A DNA stretch of 20,474 bases from a virus. The DNA is taken from the IMG/VR virus record IMGVR_UViG_3300046532_004892, positions 1 to 20,474 of that record, one strand, 5' to 3'. This document shows positions 1-8,900 of the stretch, in pieces. The position numbers were made by a program, and so were the translations under genes. Below the pieces are notes generated by a model. The model saw nothing but the letters and a program-made list of their open reading frames with translations, had not been told where the DNA came from and searched no databases. The number at the start of each line of letters is the position of its first letter. Position 1 is the stretch's first letter.

Positions 1-86
1 TTAATTTTGAAAATGATGCAAGAGACGCAAGTGCTGAGAGTGCAAAGGCATCTCCTCAGGGCTTCGGAACAAAACTTGAGAACTAA
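1..86 (+). CDS. 3' end of an upstream gene (partial, unknown product)
   Basis: One frame is open from the window edge to a TAA at 84-86 and gives the last 27 residues of a protein ending in ASPQGFGTKLEN. The stretch is charged and rich in Ala, Ser and Asp, as in a flexible C-terminal tail. The stop lies 9 bases before the next start codon, and the next gene's Shine-Dalgarno begins on the last base of this stop, which fits one operon. Too little is visible to name a family. In contractile-tail clusters the genes just before gp25 often encode spike, PAAR or tape-measure-associated proteins, but nothing here tests that. Confidence 0.55.
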   Translation, partial: NFENDARDASAESAKASPQGFGTKLEN

Positions 87-90
87 GAGG
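86..90 (+). promoter_or_regulatory. Ribosome binding site for the 653-residue gene
   Basis: AGAGG lies 5 bases before the ATG at 96 and overlaps the last base of the preceding TAA. It supports this start and suggests coupled translation with the upstream gene. Confidence 0.6.
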
Positions 91-95
91 AAAAT

Positions 96-2057
96 ATGAG
101 TGGTGAAAGTTCCTTAGAGGAGTATATAGAAGAGCAGGAGCGTATCGCTAGCCAAATACTGATTGCCAATCTTTCCGAGGCGCGTAACCTTATGGATCGA
201 TTTGTTGACTCATCGGATGGGATATCTGGTGGCGCATATTCCGCTTTAACCGCCGGAACCAGCGGTGCGCCGCTCTTGCAGGCAATCGAAAAAATACTAT
301 CTGACGCAAAAGACTTACCCGGACTTCTGCGGGGTATGAGATCGTCATGGATGCCGATAGAAATTCTAAAATCAATAGAAAAGTATGGTGAAAACACCGT
401 AGTTAATGAGGCAATCCCAAATTCAACCGCTGCAATGGAATCTTATGAAAACGCTTTCATGAGGATGCTCGGAATGCCAAGTTCAAATGATATAAGCGAC
501 TGCCAGGCCTGTTTGTATGATATTAGTAGTGACGGAAGTATATCGCTTGAGAACACGAACTTCGACGAATTCGTCGGAAGAGCTGCTATAAGGAGTGGGC
601 TCTGGGGCTCTCTCAACAAGCGTCAGGAGGCAGAAGGAAATCGGGTTAGTAACGCTGCGTTGTTTGACTACGTAAGCAGCACATCCGATCCGATGGAGGA
701 AAGTCCGCCGATAAGCGCCGATCAAAAAGGACAAATGGAGGAAATTGTTTCGCTAATCACCACCGCAACCAGCGGGACCCCGGGGGTGGCTGGTACAGGA
801 ATTCAGACTCAGACGGAGGCTGCGAGTGGAGTCGCAATCCTTCTCTCAGCGGACAGTAAGCTGGATGATAAAGCTGATGTATTTGTGATATTGGCAAACG
901 AGATCGAAGGCCTCGGAGAAATAAGCACTAAAAGGCTAAACAGAATATTTTTAAAACTTAGCGGATATGCAGAGAAGAAGGAGACTATAGATTGGCTTCA
1001 TGAGGATGTGAACTTTTACAAGCATGTCGATTTGCTGTTCCCTCCATTTCAAGATGGAGACATAGGTACCTGCATAAATGAACCATCAAAAATTGTTGCC
1101 GAGCCATTCCTCCCCAGGAGCCAGAGGACTATAAATGGAGCAACCATGAAGTCAACTCTTCTTGAGGCGGTTATAAGGTTGAGAATGGATACGGTCTCTG
1201 GAACGCTGGCGTTTGCAGGATCAAGAGACCCGCTTTCTGATGAGATTAGCTCTGGAATCGAAATGACTATAGATAAAACTATCGATAGCATGGGGATCAT
1301 CGAGGGTATGGTTATATCAAGAATGTGGCAGGCGGTGATTGGAATGGTCCAATGGGTAAAGAAAAAAAATGATGATCTTAAGAGATCGCCACCTTTCGAG
1401 CCGACAGCTGCTGGTCGGGTCGCTCCTCCGAATACCAGCTCGGAAGCCCAGCCCGCGGAGTCCGATGAGCAGGCTCGGCTGCGAGTTGCGTTACTGTTCG
1501 AAGAGTCGGCGATGACGCTATTTGGAATAGATTCCTCCCCATTGGCAATAGAGCTGCAGGCAAACACACAGAGAAGCTCTGATATTGGAAGCGCTCACTT
1601 TATGGGGAATGTAATGAAGATAGTCGGAGCCAATCAGGATGCCATAAGGAGCAAGCTGACCGCATCTGCGGAGAGGCGTGAGGCTGCACAGAGAAGAGTT
1701 GCGGAACAGGCGATGGAAGATATAATGTTAGTCCTCGGAACGAGGAAGGGCGTCGGTATTTTAGATCTTATGGCCTTTTCTATCGCGCTATTTTCAATGC
1801 CTGGAGGCGCGTTGCTTGGGCTTCTAAATGATTCGCAGTATGAAAATATGAAGAGGGAGTTTCCATCTGGAGCATTTGATTTTTTTGACACAAGACTCCC
1901 CACTGAGGGTGGTCGGAGGACGATAGTTGAGTCTGCAAATGAAGTTACATTTCTTGTAAATGGAGTCTATAAGATATTCAAGGAGAAGTTAGGCACACAG
2001 GCCGTCGCGGCTGCCATCGAGGCTGTGCCGGACTTGGCCGACCCCTTGGGCTTCTAA
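96..2057 (+). CDS. Uncharacterised 653-residue tail-cluster protein
   Basis: I do not recognise a family. The protein begins with a charged, probably helical segment (SLEEYIEEQERIASQ). It carries a Gly/Ser/Thr-rich stretch near residue 230 and a Pro/Ala/Ser linker at about 430-460 (EPTAAGRVAPPNTSSEAQPA), where the DNA is locally more GC-rich. An Arg/Glu/Ala-rich helix follows near 520-550. At about 555-577 there is an uncharged-to-hydrophobic stretch (SIALFSMPGGALLGLL) that could be a membrane-contacting or buried helix; it is too weak to call a transmembrane segment. No signal peptide is visible. It lies directly upstream of the gp25 and J genes, so a role in tail or baseplate assembly is inferred from position only. 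The start is supported by AGAGG five bases upstream. The single open frame of nearly 2 kb between recognised tail genes makes the CDS itself secure. Confidence 0.85.
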   Translation: MSGESSLEEYIEEQERIASQILIANLSEARNLMDRFVDSSDGISGGAYSALTAGTSGAPLLQAIEKILSDAKDLPGLLRGMRSSWMPIEILKSIEKYGENTVVNEAIPNSTAAMESYENAFMRMLGMPSSNDISDCQACLYDISSDGSISLENTNFDEFVGRAAIRSGLWGSLNKRQEAEGNRVSNAALFDYVSSTSDPMEESPPISADQKGQMEEIVSLITTATSGTPGVAGTGIQTQTEAASGVAILLSADSKLDDKADVFVILANEIEGLGEISTKRLNRIFLKLSGYAEKKETIDWLHEDVNFYKHVDLLFPPFQDGDIGTCINEPSKIVAEPFLPRSQRTINGATMKSTLLEAVIRLRMDTVSGTLAFAGSRDPLSDEISSGIEMTIDKTIDSMGIIEGMVISRMWQAVIGMVQWVKKKNDDLKRSPPFEPTAAGRVAPPNTSSEAQPAESDEQARLRVALLFEESAMTLFGIDSSPLAIELQANTQRSSDIGSAHFMGNVMKIVGANQDAIRSKLTASAERREAAQRRVAEQAMEDIMLVLGTRKGVGILDLMAFSIALFSMPGGALLGLLNDSQYENMKREFPSGAFDFFDTRLPTEGGRRTIVESANEVTFLVNGVYKIFKEKLGTQAVAAAIEAVPDLADPLGF

Positions 2058-2151
2058 GCATAGTGGTCCAGTCCGGCTATAGCGGTAGCGGCTTTCTATT
2101 ATTTTTTACTTAAATATCGAAGTTTAACTGTTTAATTTAATGGGGATATAA
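2058..2151 (+). other. 94-base spacer before the gp25-like gene
   Basis: This is the longest gap between genes in the window. The first part holds a weakly self-complementary GC-rich stretch (about 2070-2091), followed by T-rich sequence (about 2092-2108) and an AT-rich segment up to the next ribosome binding site. That order vaguely resembles a weak terminator followed by an AT-rich promoter region. However, the stem cannot be extended past a few base pairs and no clear -35/-10 pair is visible. It may mark a boundary between two transcripts. Confidence 0.3.
2142..2146 (+). promoter_or_regulatory. Ribosome binding site for the gp25-like gene
   Basis: GGGGA is followed by five bases and then the ATG at 2152. 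It is the only purine-rich G block upstream of this start. Confidence 0.5.
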
Positions 2152-2583
2152 ATGTCATTTGATCTTAAAATACAAAACGGAGATTTAAGACTTGTGCCCG
2201 GAGGCGGAGTAGATACCGTCTCGGAAAACTCTAAGTTAAAACAGGATCTTATAAAGATATTGCTGACCCAAAAGGGCAGTATAAAATATCATAGGAATTA
2301 TGGCAGCATAATAGGAGCTCTTCGGGTGGGGCACTATACTGACGAAAACCTAATGTCTATGGAGATAGTGGCATCAGCAAAATCAGCTATTAAATCTCTA
2401 ATTGCGATGCAAAGAGAGCAAGAGCGGCGGCAATTTTTATCTCCAGGTGAAGTAATAGTTGAAATTAAAAATGTAAGTGTAGATAGAGATTTTGATGACC
2501 CAAGATTATATAATATATCTATTTCGGTTATTACTAGAGAGCTAACCGAGGTTGGCGAGTTTATAACTGTAAGGTTAACATAG
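2152..2583 (+). CDS. Baseplate wedge protein, gp25/GpW family
   Basis: This 143-residue protein has the size and pattern of the GPW/gp25 family (phage T4 gp25, P2 gpW), which sits at the inner baseplate wedge and helps start sheath assembly. After a short beta start (DLKIQNGDLRLVPGG) comes the family core at about residues 27-55: a helix (KLKQDLIKILLTQKGSIKY) followed by a Tyr-Gly-Ser motif (RNYGSIIGAL). A helical segment then runs to about residue 85, and beta strands close the protein (VIVEIKNVSV, YNISISVITREL). The terminal FITVRL strand is typical of the family's end. The stop codon overlaps the Shine-Dalgarno of the J-like gene, the usual partner in wedge assembly. The family is assigned by recognition of the motif and gene order, without a profile search. 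Confidence 0.86.
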   Translation: MSFDLKIQNGDLRLVPGGGVDTVSENSKLKQDLIKILLTQKGSIKYHRNYGSIIGALRVGHYTDENLMSMEIVASAKSAIKSLIAMQREQERRQFLSPGEVIVEIKNVSVDRDFDDPRLYNISISVITRELTEVGEFITVRLT

Positions 2584-2585
2584 GA
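2582..2585 (+). promoter_or_regulatory. Ribosome binding site for the J-like gene, overlapping the gp25 stop
   Basis: AGGA overlaps the TAG at 2581-2583 and lies seven bases before the ATG at 2593. This arrangement suggests that translation of the J-like gene is coupled to that of the gp25-like gene. Confidence 0.6.
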
Positions 2586-2592
2586 ATTAAAA

Positions 2593-5500
2593 ATGGCATC
2601 ATTCAGAACATTCAGTGAAGTAGTAGCAACAATGCTAGAAAGATTAAGATTGGTTCAGCCAAATCTTGATACCAAACCAGGCACCGTGTCTAGAGATTTA
2701 TTTGTAGACATCCAGGCCGACCAGATAGACCGCCTGTACCGGACATTGGCGGCCATATCTGAAAAGCAGTCTTTGGCATCAACTTCCGGCGCAGATTTAG
2801 ATATGCTTGCATCGAACTTTGGAATAACAAGAACGACTGGAGCACTGGCATCCGGGGTTGTTATTTTTGCTACAAATTCAATTTCCACAGATATCTTGAT
2901 ACCATCTGGAACGCTAGTTCGGGCCAGAAATGGTGTTTCATTCTCTGTGATCGGAAATTACGCAATGACACCCTTTGAGAAGGGAAGGTTTGCAGCTACA
3001 GCAAATAGGCTTAGAAAGTCATTAAATATAGCCGGAATAAACAGTAAGTACGCGATCGAAGTTCCGGTCCAGGCGACTCGGCCGGGCACTGCCGGAAACG
3101 TCGCGTCCCTTCAGGTTATAGAATCAGGCCTTGGGTCCGGTGTAAGTCTGGGGTCTAATGTAAATGTAGTAAATCTAACGGCATTATTCGGCGGGTCCAA
3201 CGTAGAGGTTGACTCATCTTTCCGCGCAAGAATCTTATCTATATTTGGAGGCTCAAATACTGGAACCTCATCTGGCTATAGGAGCGCGGCATTTAGCACT
3301 TCTGGAGTTTTGGACGCAATAGTGGTCGAGCCCGGGAGCACACTTATGCTGAGAGATGGAACGGAGACAATTGAGCTGGACGGCGGAGAGAATAGAATTC
3401 TATCTTCTGGAACCGGAGGAAAGGTCGACATATACATCCTTGGGAAGGTGCTCGCAGAGGCATCAGAGTCTTTTATCTACACGGATTTATCCGGCACCGG
3501 CGGAGCTAGTGATGAGAGAAATGATGTAATCTTGGGTCAAGCAGGTCAGGACCCGACTCGTACATCGTCAGAGCGCAGAGTTTTGGCCTTTAAAAGTGGC
3601 AGCCTGCCGCTTCAGCCGGTTGACTCGATGACATCAGTTGTCGGTAGCCAATCTGGCGTATTTGCAGAAGAATCTATCGATGAAGAGGGGATTGCCTCCG
3701 GAAATTACAGGTTAGTAAAGGATGTTAATCCGGAAACTGGAGGTAGCCCATTTGGATTCGATTCAATTCATTTTATCTCCGGAGAAAAGGAGGTCTTGGG
3801 AGAGATAGTATCAAAGCCGAATATAAATAGCGCAGACGCATTACGGTACACTGACATGTCCAGTATGAGCAACATCTATCAGGACATTAGGATAACAGGA
3901 GAAAACTCATCCGTATCCATTGCCGGTAGAGATTTCGTTCAATTAAACCACTTTCCGGTTACAGCAGTTTCGTCGATAAAAAATAAGACTACCGGTGAGA
4001 CCTACATTCTAAAGCGTGGCATCGATGATTTAAGCTCAGGCCCCACGGATACTGGACTGGTAAAAATAGAGGGAAGAAGCCTTCCTGGCACATCGGATAT
4101 CTTAGAGTCTGCATATACATGGCGAAAATCATTTGATAAATATATTGATTATGATCATACTGATAATAATCGCATTCTGTTCGATAGTTCGAAGGCTGAT
4201 GTTATAGATTGGTCATTAAGCAATGGAATGCACGATGAGGCTTCGACAATAGAAAAGACAGAAGATGGTATTGAGTATATAGTTAGTACTGAATACCCAA
4301 TAAGCAGAATTGTCTCTGTTCACTCGCTAACATCAGCCACCGCCACCGTTGGCGAGGTCTCAAGAGATGGAGTTATGGGCTCCGTCGGAATGGACCTAGG
4401 CGGTGGATACTCGGATGTAAAAAATATCGAGTCAGTGGTTACATCAACCGGAATGGAGGTGTATAACACGAGAGCCTCAGACGGCGGATTTGCATCTAAT
4501 ATTGTATATCTGCCATCAGACTCTCCAGTTGTAGCCGGTGATGCAGTTACGGTGTCTTTTAATAAGATTGAGCTATTCGACATAGAGGGGGGGAATGGTG
4601 CATTTAGCTCAAATACAGTAACTCTCCCATCTGAAGATATACTATCCGAGGCGGGCGTGCTGACCCTGGTCGATGAATCGGAGCAGCTAAATTTGGAGAT
4701 ATTTGTAAAGTATGTTGCAGAAATCCAAAATATTATTGAGGCGGCATCTTTGGGGTCACTGCCGGTTATAGGCTCTGATGCTTCAAATTCTCTATTTTCT
4801 GCCGCAATAGAAGAAAACAATCAAGGCATACAGCCAATATTCTTTAAACCAACCTCCGGCGATATTTCCAGGTTCGGCCCGGCACAGCTTTCTGTTATAA
4901 TGGCCGCCGCTGGCTCTCCGGGAAAGATTAAAATCGCAGGCACTACGTTAACCAGGTTGGATCTGAATCTAACCGCAGGGCTGTCAATGGACGGACTCGA
5001 CATGTCTTTAAGGTCAGAACTAGAAAGTCTATTCGGAGGGTCAATCCCAGAGGGCGTCGGCGTTGCCAGGGTTGATTCAGCACAACTCTTATCTTCCGAT
5101 ATGATATTTAAATCAGAGTATGACATCGCCGGGTCGAAGCTACAGAGCGCAAAATATAGCCCCGGAAGCTCGGCCCCTGTATCATCCATGGAGGTATATG
5201 CCGTCATCCTCCCCTCGACTCCAAACAACTCCCTAATCGTAGCCTCATCAGGGGACGTGGTCCGGGTCAGTGTTCTTATTTACAACAATCAAGACACCGA
5301 AGAGTTATATTTTTCCGGATCCGGCGCCGCGATTACTAATAAAAGGTTTGGACGGATAAGCAGAGTGTCGGTATCATCCGGATTCAGAGCCTCTACTGGC
5401 TTGCTATCCGGGTCGGTCTCGATATATCCAATGAGCCAGCCTGAAAGTAATGACATATATTATGTAGACTATTCGTTTGTTGCCCCAAAAGAGGGAGAGA

Positions 5501-5922
5501 GAATAACTATATCTTATAATGTTAATGACGTAATATCGTCTACGACTAGTGCGGTCGAAAGTGTTAGGCCGATAACGGCAGACGTATTAGTGAAATCAGC
5601 AGAAGAGCTCTCTGTGGATGTGTCTGGAACAATAATGATCAATGAAAACTATATACTTAATGTAAATTCCATAATTGAGGATGTTGCAAATAATATAACA
5701 AATATATTAAGCTCCTCTCGGCTCGGCTCTGTGATTGATTATAGTGATCTAATATCATCAGCTGCCGCTGTAAAGGGGGTTGACTCGGTAGATATATCTA
5801 TGTTTAATGAGTCAGGACTCGGAGGTAGGAAGTCATTTATTAAGGCCTTAGATAATCAGTACATATCTCCCGGATCGGTACTTTTTGAGGCAGTTTTACG
5901 AGAAGAATTTAGGATAAGCTAA
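2593..5922 (+). CDS. Baseplate J-like (gp6/gp47-type) protein with a very long central insertion
   Basis: The protein has 1109 residues, against roughly 300-400 for P2/Mu-type J proteins and about 660 for T4 gp6. The N-terminal part fits the baseplate J pattern: the PGTVSRDLFVDIQADQ helix at about 29-44, ADLDMLASNFGI at about 74-85, a strand with IPSGTLVRA near 100, RPGTAGNV near 160, and the Phe-Arg-Ala-Arg-Ile stretch near 206 (SSFRARILSIFGG). The family's C-terminal part appears only at about 1007-1090 (LSVDVSGTIMI, a helix, DYSDLISSAAAVKGVDSVDI). Roughly 700 residues of Ser/Gly-rich beta-type sequence lie between. They include a module at 453-471 (HFPVTAVSSIKNKTTGETY) and an IDWS motif at 538-541 that both recur in the next gene. 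The product should form baseplate wedges with the gp25-like protein; the insertion probably projects outwards, which is inference. Confidence 0.85.
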   Translation: MASFRTFSEVVATMLERLRLVQPNLDTKPGTVSRDLFVDIQADQIDRLYRTLAAISEKQSLASTSGADLDMLASNFGITRTTGALASGVVIFATNSISTDILIPSGTLVRARNGVSFSVIGNYAMTPFEKGRFAATANRLRKSLNIAGINSKYAIEVPVQATRPGTAGNVASLQVIESGLGSGVSLGSNVNVVNLTALFGGSNVEVDSSFRARILSIFGGSNTGTSSGYRSAAFSTSGVLDAIVVEPGSTLMLRDGTETIELDGGENRILSSGTGGKVDIYILGKVLAEASESFIYTDLSGTGGASDERNDVILGQAGQDPTRTSSERRVLAFKSGSLPLQPVDSMTSVVGSQSGVFAEESIDEEGIASGNYRLVKDVNPETGGSPFGFDSIHFISGEKEVLGEIVSKPNINSADALRYTDMSSMSNIYQDIRITGENSSVSIAGRDFVQLNHFPVTAVSSIKNKTTGETYILKRGIDDLSSGPTDTGLVKIEGRSLPGTSDILESAYTWRKSFDKYIDYDHTDNNRILFDSSKADVIDWSLSNGMHDEASTIEKTEDGIEYIVSTEYPISRIVSVHSLTSATATVGEVSRDGVMGSVGMDLGGGYSDVKNIESVVTSTGMEVYNTRASDGGFASNIVYLPSDSPVVAGDAVTVSFNKIELFDIEGGNGAFSSNTVTLPSEDILSEAGVLTLVDESEQLNLEIFVKYVAEIQNIIEAASLGSLPVIGSDASNSLFSAAIEENNQGIQPIFFKPTSGDISRFGPAQLSVIMAAAGSPGKIKIAGTTLTRLDLNLTAGLSMDGLDMSLRSELESLFGGSIPEGVGVARVDSAQLLSSDMIFKSEYDIAGSKLQSAKYSPGSSAPVSSMEVYAVILPSTPNNSLIVASSGDVVRVSVLIYNNQDTEELYFSGSGAAITNKRFGRISRVSVSSGFRASTGLLSGSVSIYPMSQPESNDIYYVDYSFVAPKEGERITISYNVNDVISSTTSAVESVRPITADVLVKSAEELSVDVSGTIMINENYILNVNSIIEDVANNITNILSSSRLGSVIDYSDLISSAAAVKGVDSVDISMFNESGLGGRKSFIKALDNQYISPGSVLFEAVLREEFRIS
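5911..5914 (+). promoter_or_regulatory. Ribosome binding site for the 3481-residue gene
   Basis: AGGA lies inside the last codons of the J-like gene, nine bases before the ATG at 5924. With only one base between stop and start, ribosomes finishing the J-like gene probably reinitiate here. Confidence 0.55.
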
Positions 5923-5923
5923 A

Positions 5924-8900
5924 ATGCTATTAAGACCAACTCATTTCACGGTTACGTCCAGCACTGGATTGAAGATCGCGTTTACTGACAATGTATCTGA
6001 CAAAATTTCAGCTAGTAATTTTACTATAACATCTTTGGGTGGAAGTATAGACGATCTTGAAATCCTTAGTGTATCAGTAAAGGACAAGGCCGTAGAGATA
6101 AAAACAAGACCACAGGTTTCTGGGAACTTCTATCTTCTAAAGATGCTTGATACCGGGGATTCGCCATTCTCTTCTGAGCGTGGTGCCTCTTTGATAAACG
6201 ATGATAACTCAAGAGAGGTATTCTTCATAGGGACAAGCTCGCACAACCCGGTCCGCGACCGTATATTTGAAGAGGTCCCACACTTATATAGCATCGAAGA
6301 CACGCTGATAAAGGACATAGTAAGCTCTCAGGCCGATGAAATATATCGAGCCCAAAGGCACATTGGAGAGGTTCTGAGTGATAATTATATATCAGAAACC
6401 GTGACTAATGAGTTGAGAACCAGGGGTCCTGGCGCCACCGATAGGCTTGGAAACGAGGGGGCCTATAATGTGGATAGAGTGTCCTTAACTCCTCAGGGCT
6501 TCCCTCTGAAGTTTGGATCCGTTGAGCTTTCGACGCTCGGAGAGGCCAGAGAGAAGAGGATGCCCGGCGACGTTCCGATATCACTGAGAAGAATCATAGT
6601 AAGTGCCGATATCAGCGGCGGAACCACCGATGGAGAATTTGACGGATACCTTATTAGCTTGACAAATAAGAATGTTATTAAACTCCTATCTCTAAGGCTG
6701 ATCAAAGAGGACGATATTTATGATTGTAATAATGAAATAGGAACAGAATATAACATTGAAAGATATAAGTATTCAGTATTAAATAATAAATATGACAAGC
6801 AGCATTCTTTATCTTATCGGGAGCTAGAATCAAATCAGATTTTAATATCTGAGTTTGGGAATATAGATAAGCCGGTACCTGGAGATAAGCTTGTAATCTC
6901 TTATGCATTTAATGATTTTGGAATAGAGGTTTCAGAAGATTCGGTAAGTGTATTTAATGTCAAGCACATAAGAAAAGAGTCAATCCCTACTAACATTTCT
7001 AGGCTCTTCCTGTCTAATGCTCCGGTTGTCCTATCTAACAATGAAGCGGCCGAATTAGGTGGAGTTACTTTTTCTTACTCTTCCGGCGCCCTTGGGACGC
7101 CAGATGCATTCTTGAAGGAGCTGAAGTTTAATACGTCAAGACTCCCGATGTTAGAGGGCGAGTATTCAATAAATTATGAAACCGGAGAGGTAATTGTTGT
7201 CGGCGACGGCCTGTCCGGAACCGGGTCCAGTAGCATCGCCGCAGAGTACCACTATAGAGATGTATTTGAAAATAACTTAGATTATTATGTAGATGGTGGG
7301 GATGTTGTAGCGAGCAAGATTAGGAATCTCGGCGGCCAAGAAGTAACGATAGAATTCTCCTATGGGGCGGTCCTCGCAGAGGGAAGTGACTATCTAGCTC
7401 CATGCCACGAGGAGGTCACGGCGGAGCACGCAGAAAATAATTTCACATCTTCATTTTCTATAGAGACAAAGCATCAGCCAATAACTAATGTATTCAGAAT
7501 TGTGAATCAGACCACCGGAGAGATATACAAGAAGCTATATAATACTGATACGGAAATCCACTTTACGGGCAGAGCTCCACCAAGGTTCGACTCTAAAGTA
7601 TCAGAAATGGCAGAATTTCTAAAGATTGATGCCGAAAAAGTAGAGACGTTCGAAGAATTCGTCTCTCCTGCCTTCAAGGCTGTAGTTACATCTGGGGATT
7701 CAAATAGCAATATAAAGATAACGCCAGGCATCCCATCAGAACTAATAGATCAGAACTCAAAAGAGTACTTTATAAGAGGAGAGTCGGATTCAGATGATAT
7801 ACAGATTCAATTTTTTGGACAGCCAGACTCCGAAGGTCTGATAGGCTCCGTTGGAATATTAAACTCTATATCGTCCCCAATGGTTGGCTCTGATGTCATT
7901 ATTGGACCGAAGGTTATATCAATAGCTCTCGAGAATATAGGTGTTTTAAATAAAGAGCTGGACTCCATGGGTGTGTTCTTTAATTCATCATTATTCTTTT
8001 CGGCAGATGATATATTTTTAGAAGAAAAGTTCTTCCATCCGCTTCCATCGAGTTACGATATCAGTAAGGCATCAAGGCTGGGGTTTGTATCGTCAGTTTT
8101 GTCCGAACGAGGCGACAAGTTTTTTGAAAATCTATCCAGAATAACTCGCGTCGGCGATCACGTTGTTGATTACGCTCACGGAGTTATCTACCTTGGAGTC
8201 AGCAGTGGCCAGTCACTATTGGAACTTGGAACAGCCAAGTATAGTTGCTCAAAGATTATAACTAAAAATTCAAATATATTAAGTTCAGACCAGATTGCAA
8301 AGAAAAACAGGGCATCTGATTCTGTTAAAAATGCATCCTTGGTCTATGACGACTTTTCCGTAGAGGCCGGCAAGATATCCTTGTTAGATCTGGAGCCATC
8401 ATTCGAGTCTCCCGATAGTGGCGACACCTTTGACTCCTACGGCACGCAGGTTCCGACTGCAACCGTTCTTAGCGACTATACGGTCGCCCTAATGTCCGAT
8501 ATAAATCAGATAAATGGAATTTACTCCATACCATCAGTTGCAGGTTTCAGATTAGATAGCAAGTTTAAGGATGTGAGAGAGGAGGCCATGGTCGTACAGG
8601 TCTTAACCTCTCCCATTGCGAGTGGCGGCGGAAATATTTATAACGCCTCGCATATGAAGACTAATGCGAATGTGATTGATTTGAAGAAATATGATAGTCG
8701 TTACTTGATAGAGAAAGACGGCATTTACAGCATAACTATAAAAGATTCAAATATAGGGAGCCTCTTATCTGTAATTCTATCGAAGACCGGGGGCGAACTG
8801 TTCGACGAGAAGCTGAATGTAACTAAAATAGATGACATCGAGGTTGTCTTTTCTAATTCATTCGATGGAATGGCAACGGTTGGGATTAGGAGCGGTGGAA

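Noticed and set aside
1362-1369. Run of eight A residues as a frameshift or slippage site
   Set aside because: The frame continues normally on both sides and no overlapping frame of useful length is available to shift into.
1049-1567. Reverse-strand open frame of 172 codons
   Set aside because: It lies fully inside the 653-residue gene in antisense, has a low-complexity Ser-rich translation and does not fit the uniform + strand layout.
2070-2108. Possible hairpin and T-run terminator
   Set aside because: Only three or four consecutive base pairs form and the T-run is interrupted; mentioned as a spacer, not called a terminator.
2147-2154. TATAAATG resembling the T4 late promoter TATAAATA
   Set aside because: It overlaps the start codon of the gp25-like gene, so a transcript starting downstream would lack its ribosome binding site; chance match in AT-rich DNA.
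4320-4820. Reverse-strand open frame of 166 codons
   Set aside because: Antisense shadow of the J-like gene, with a Ser/Thr-rich translation mirroring the codon bias of the sense strand.
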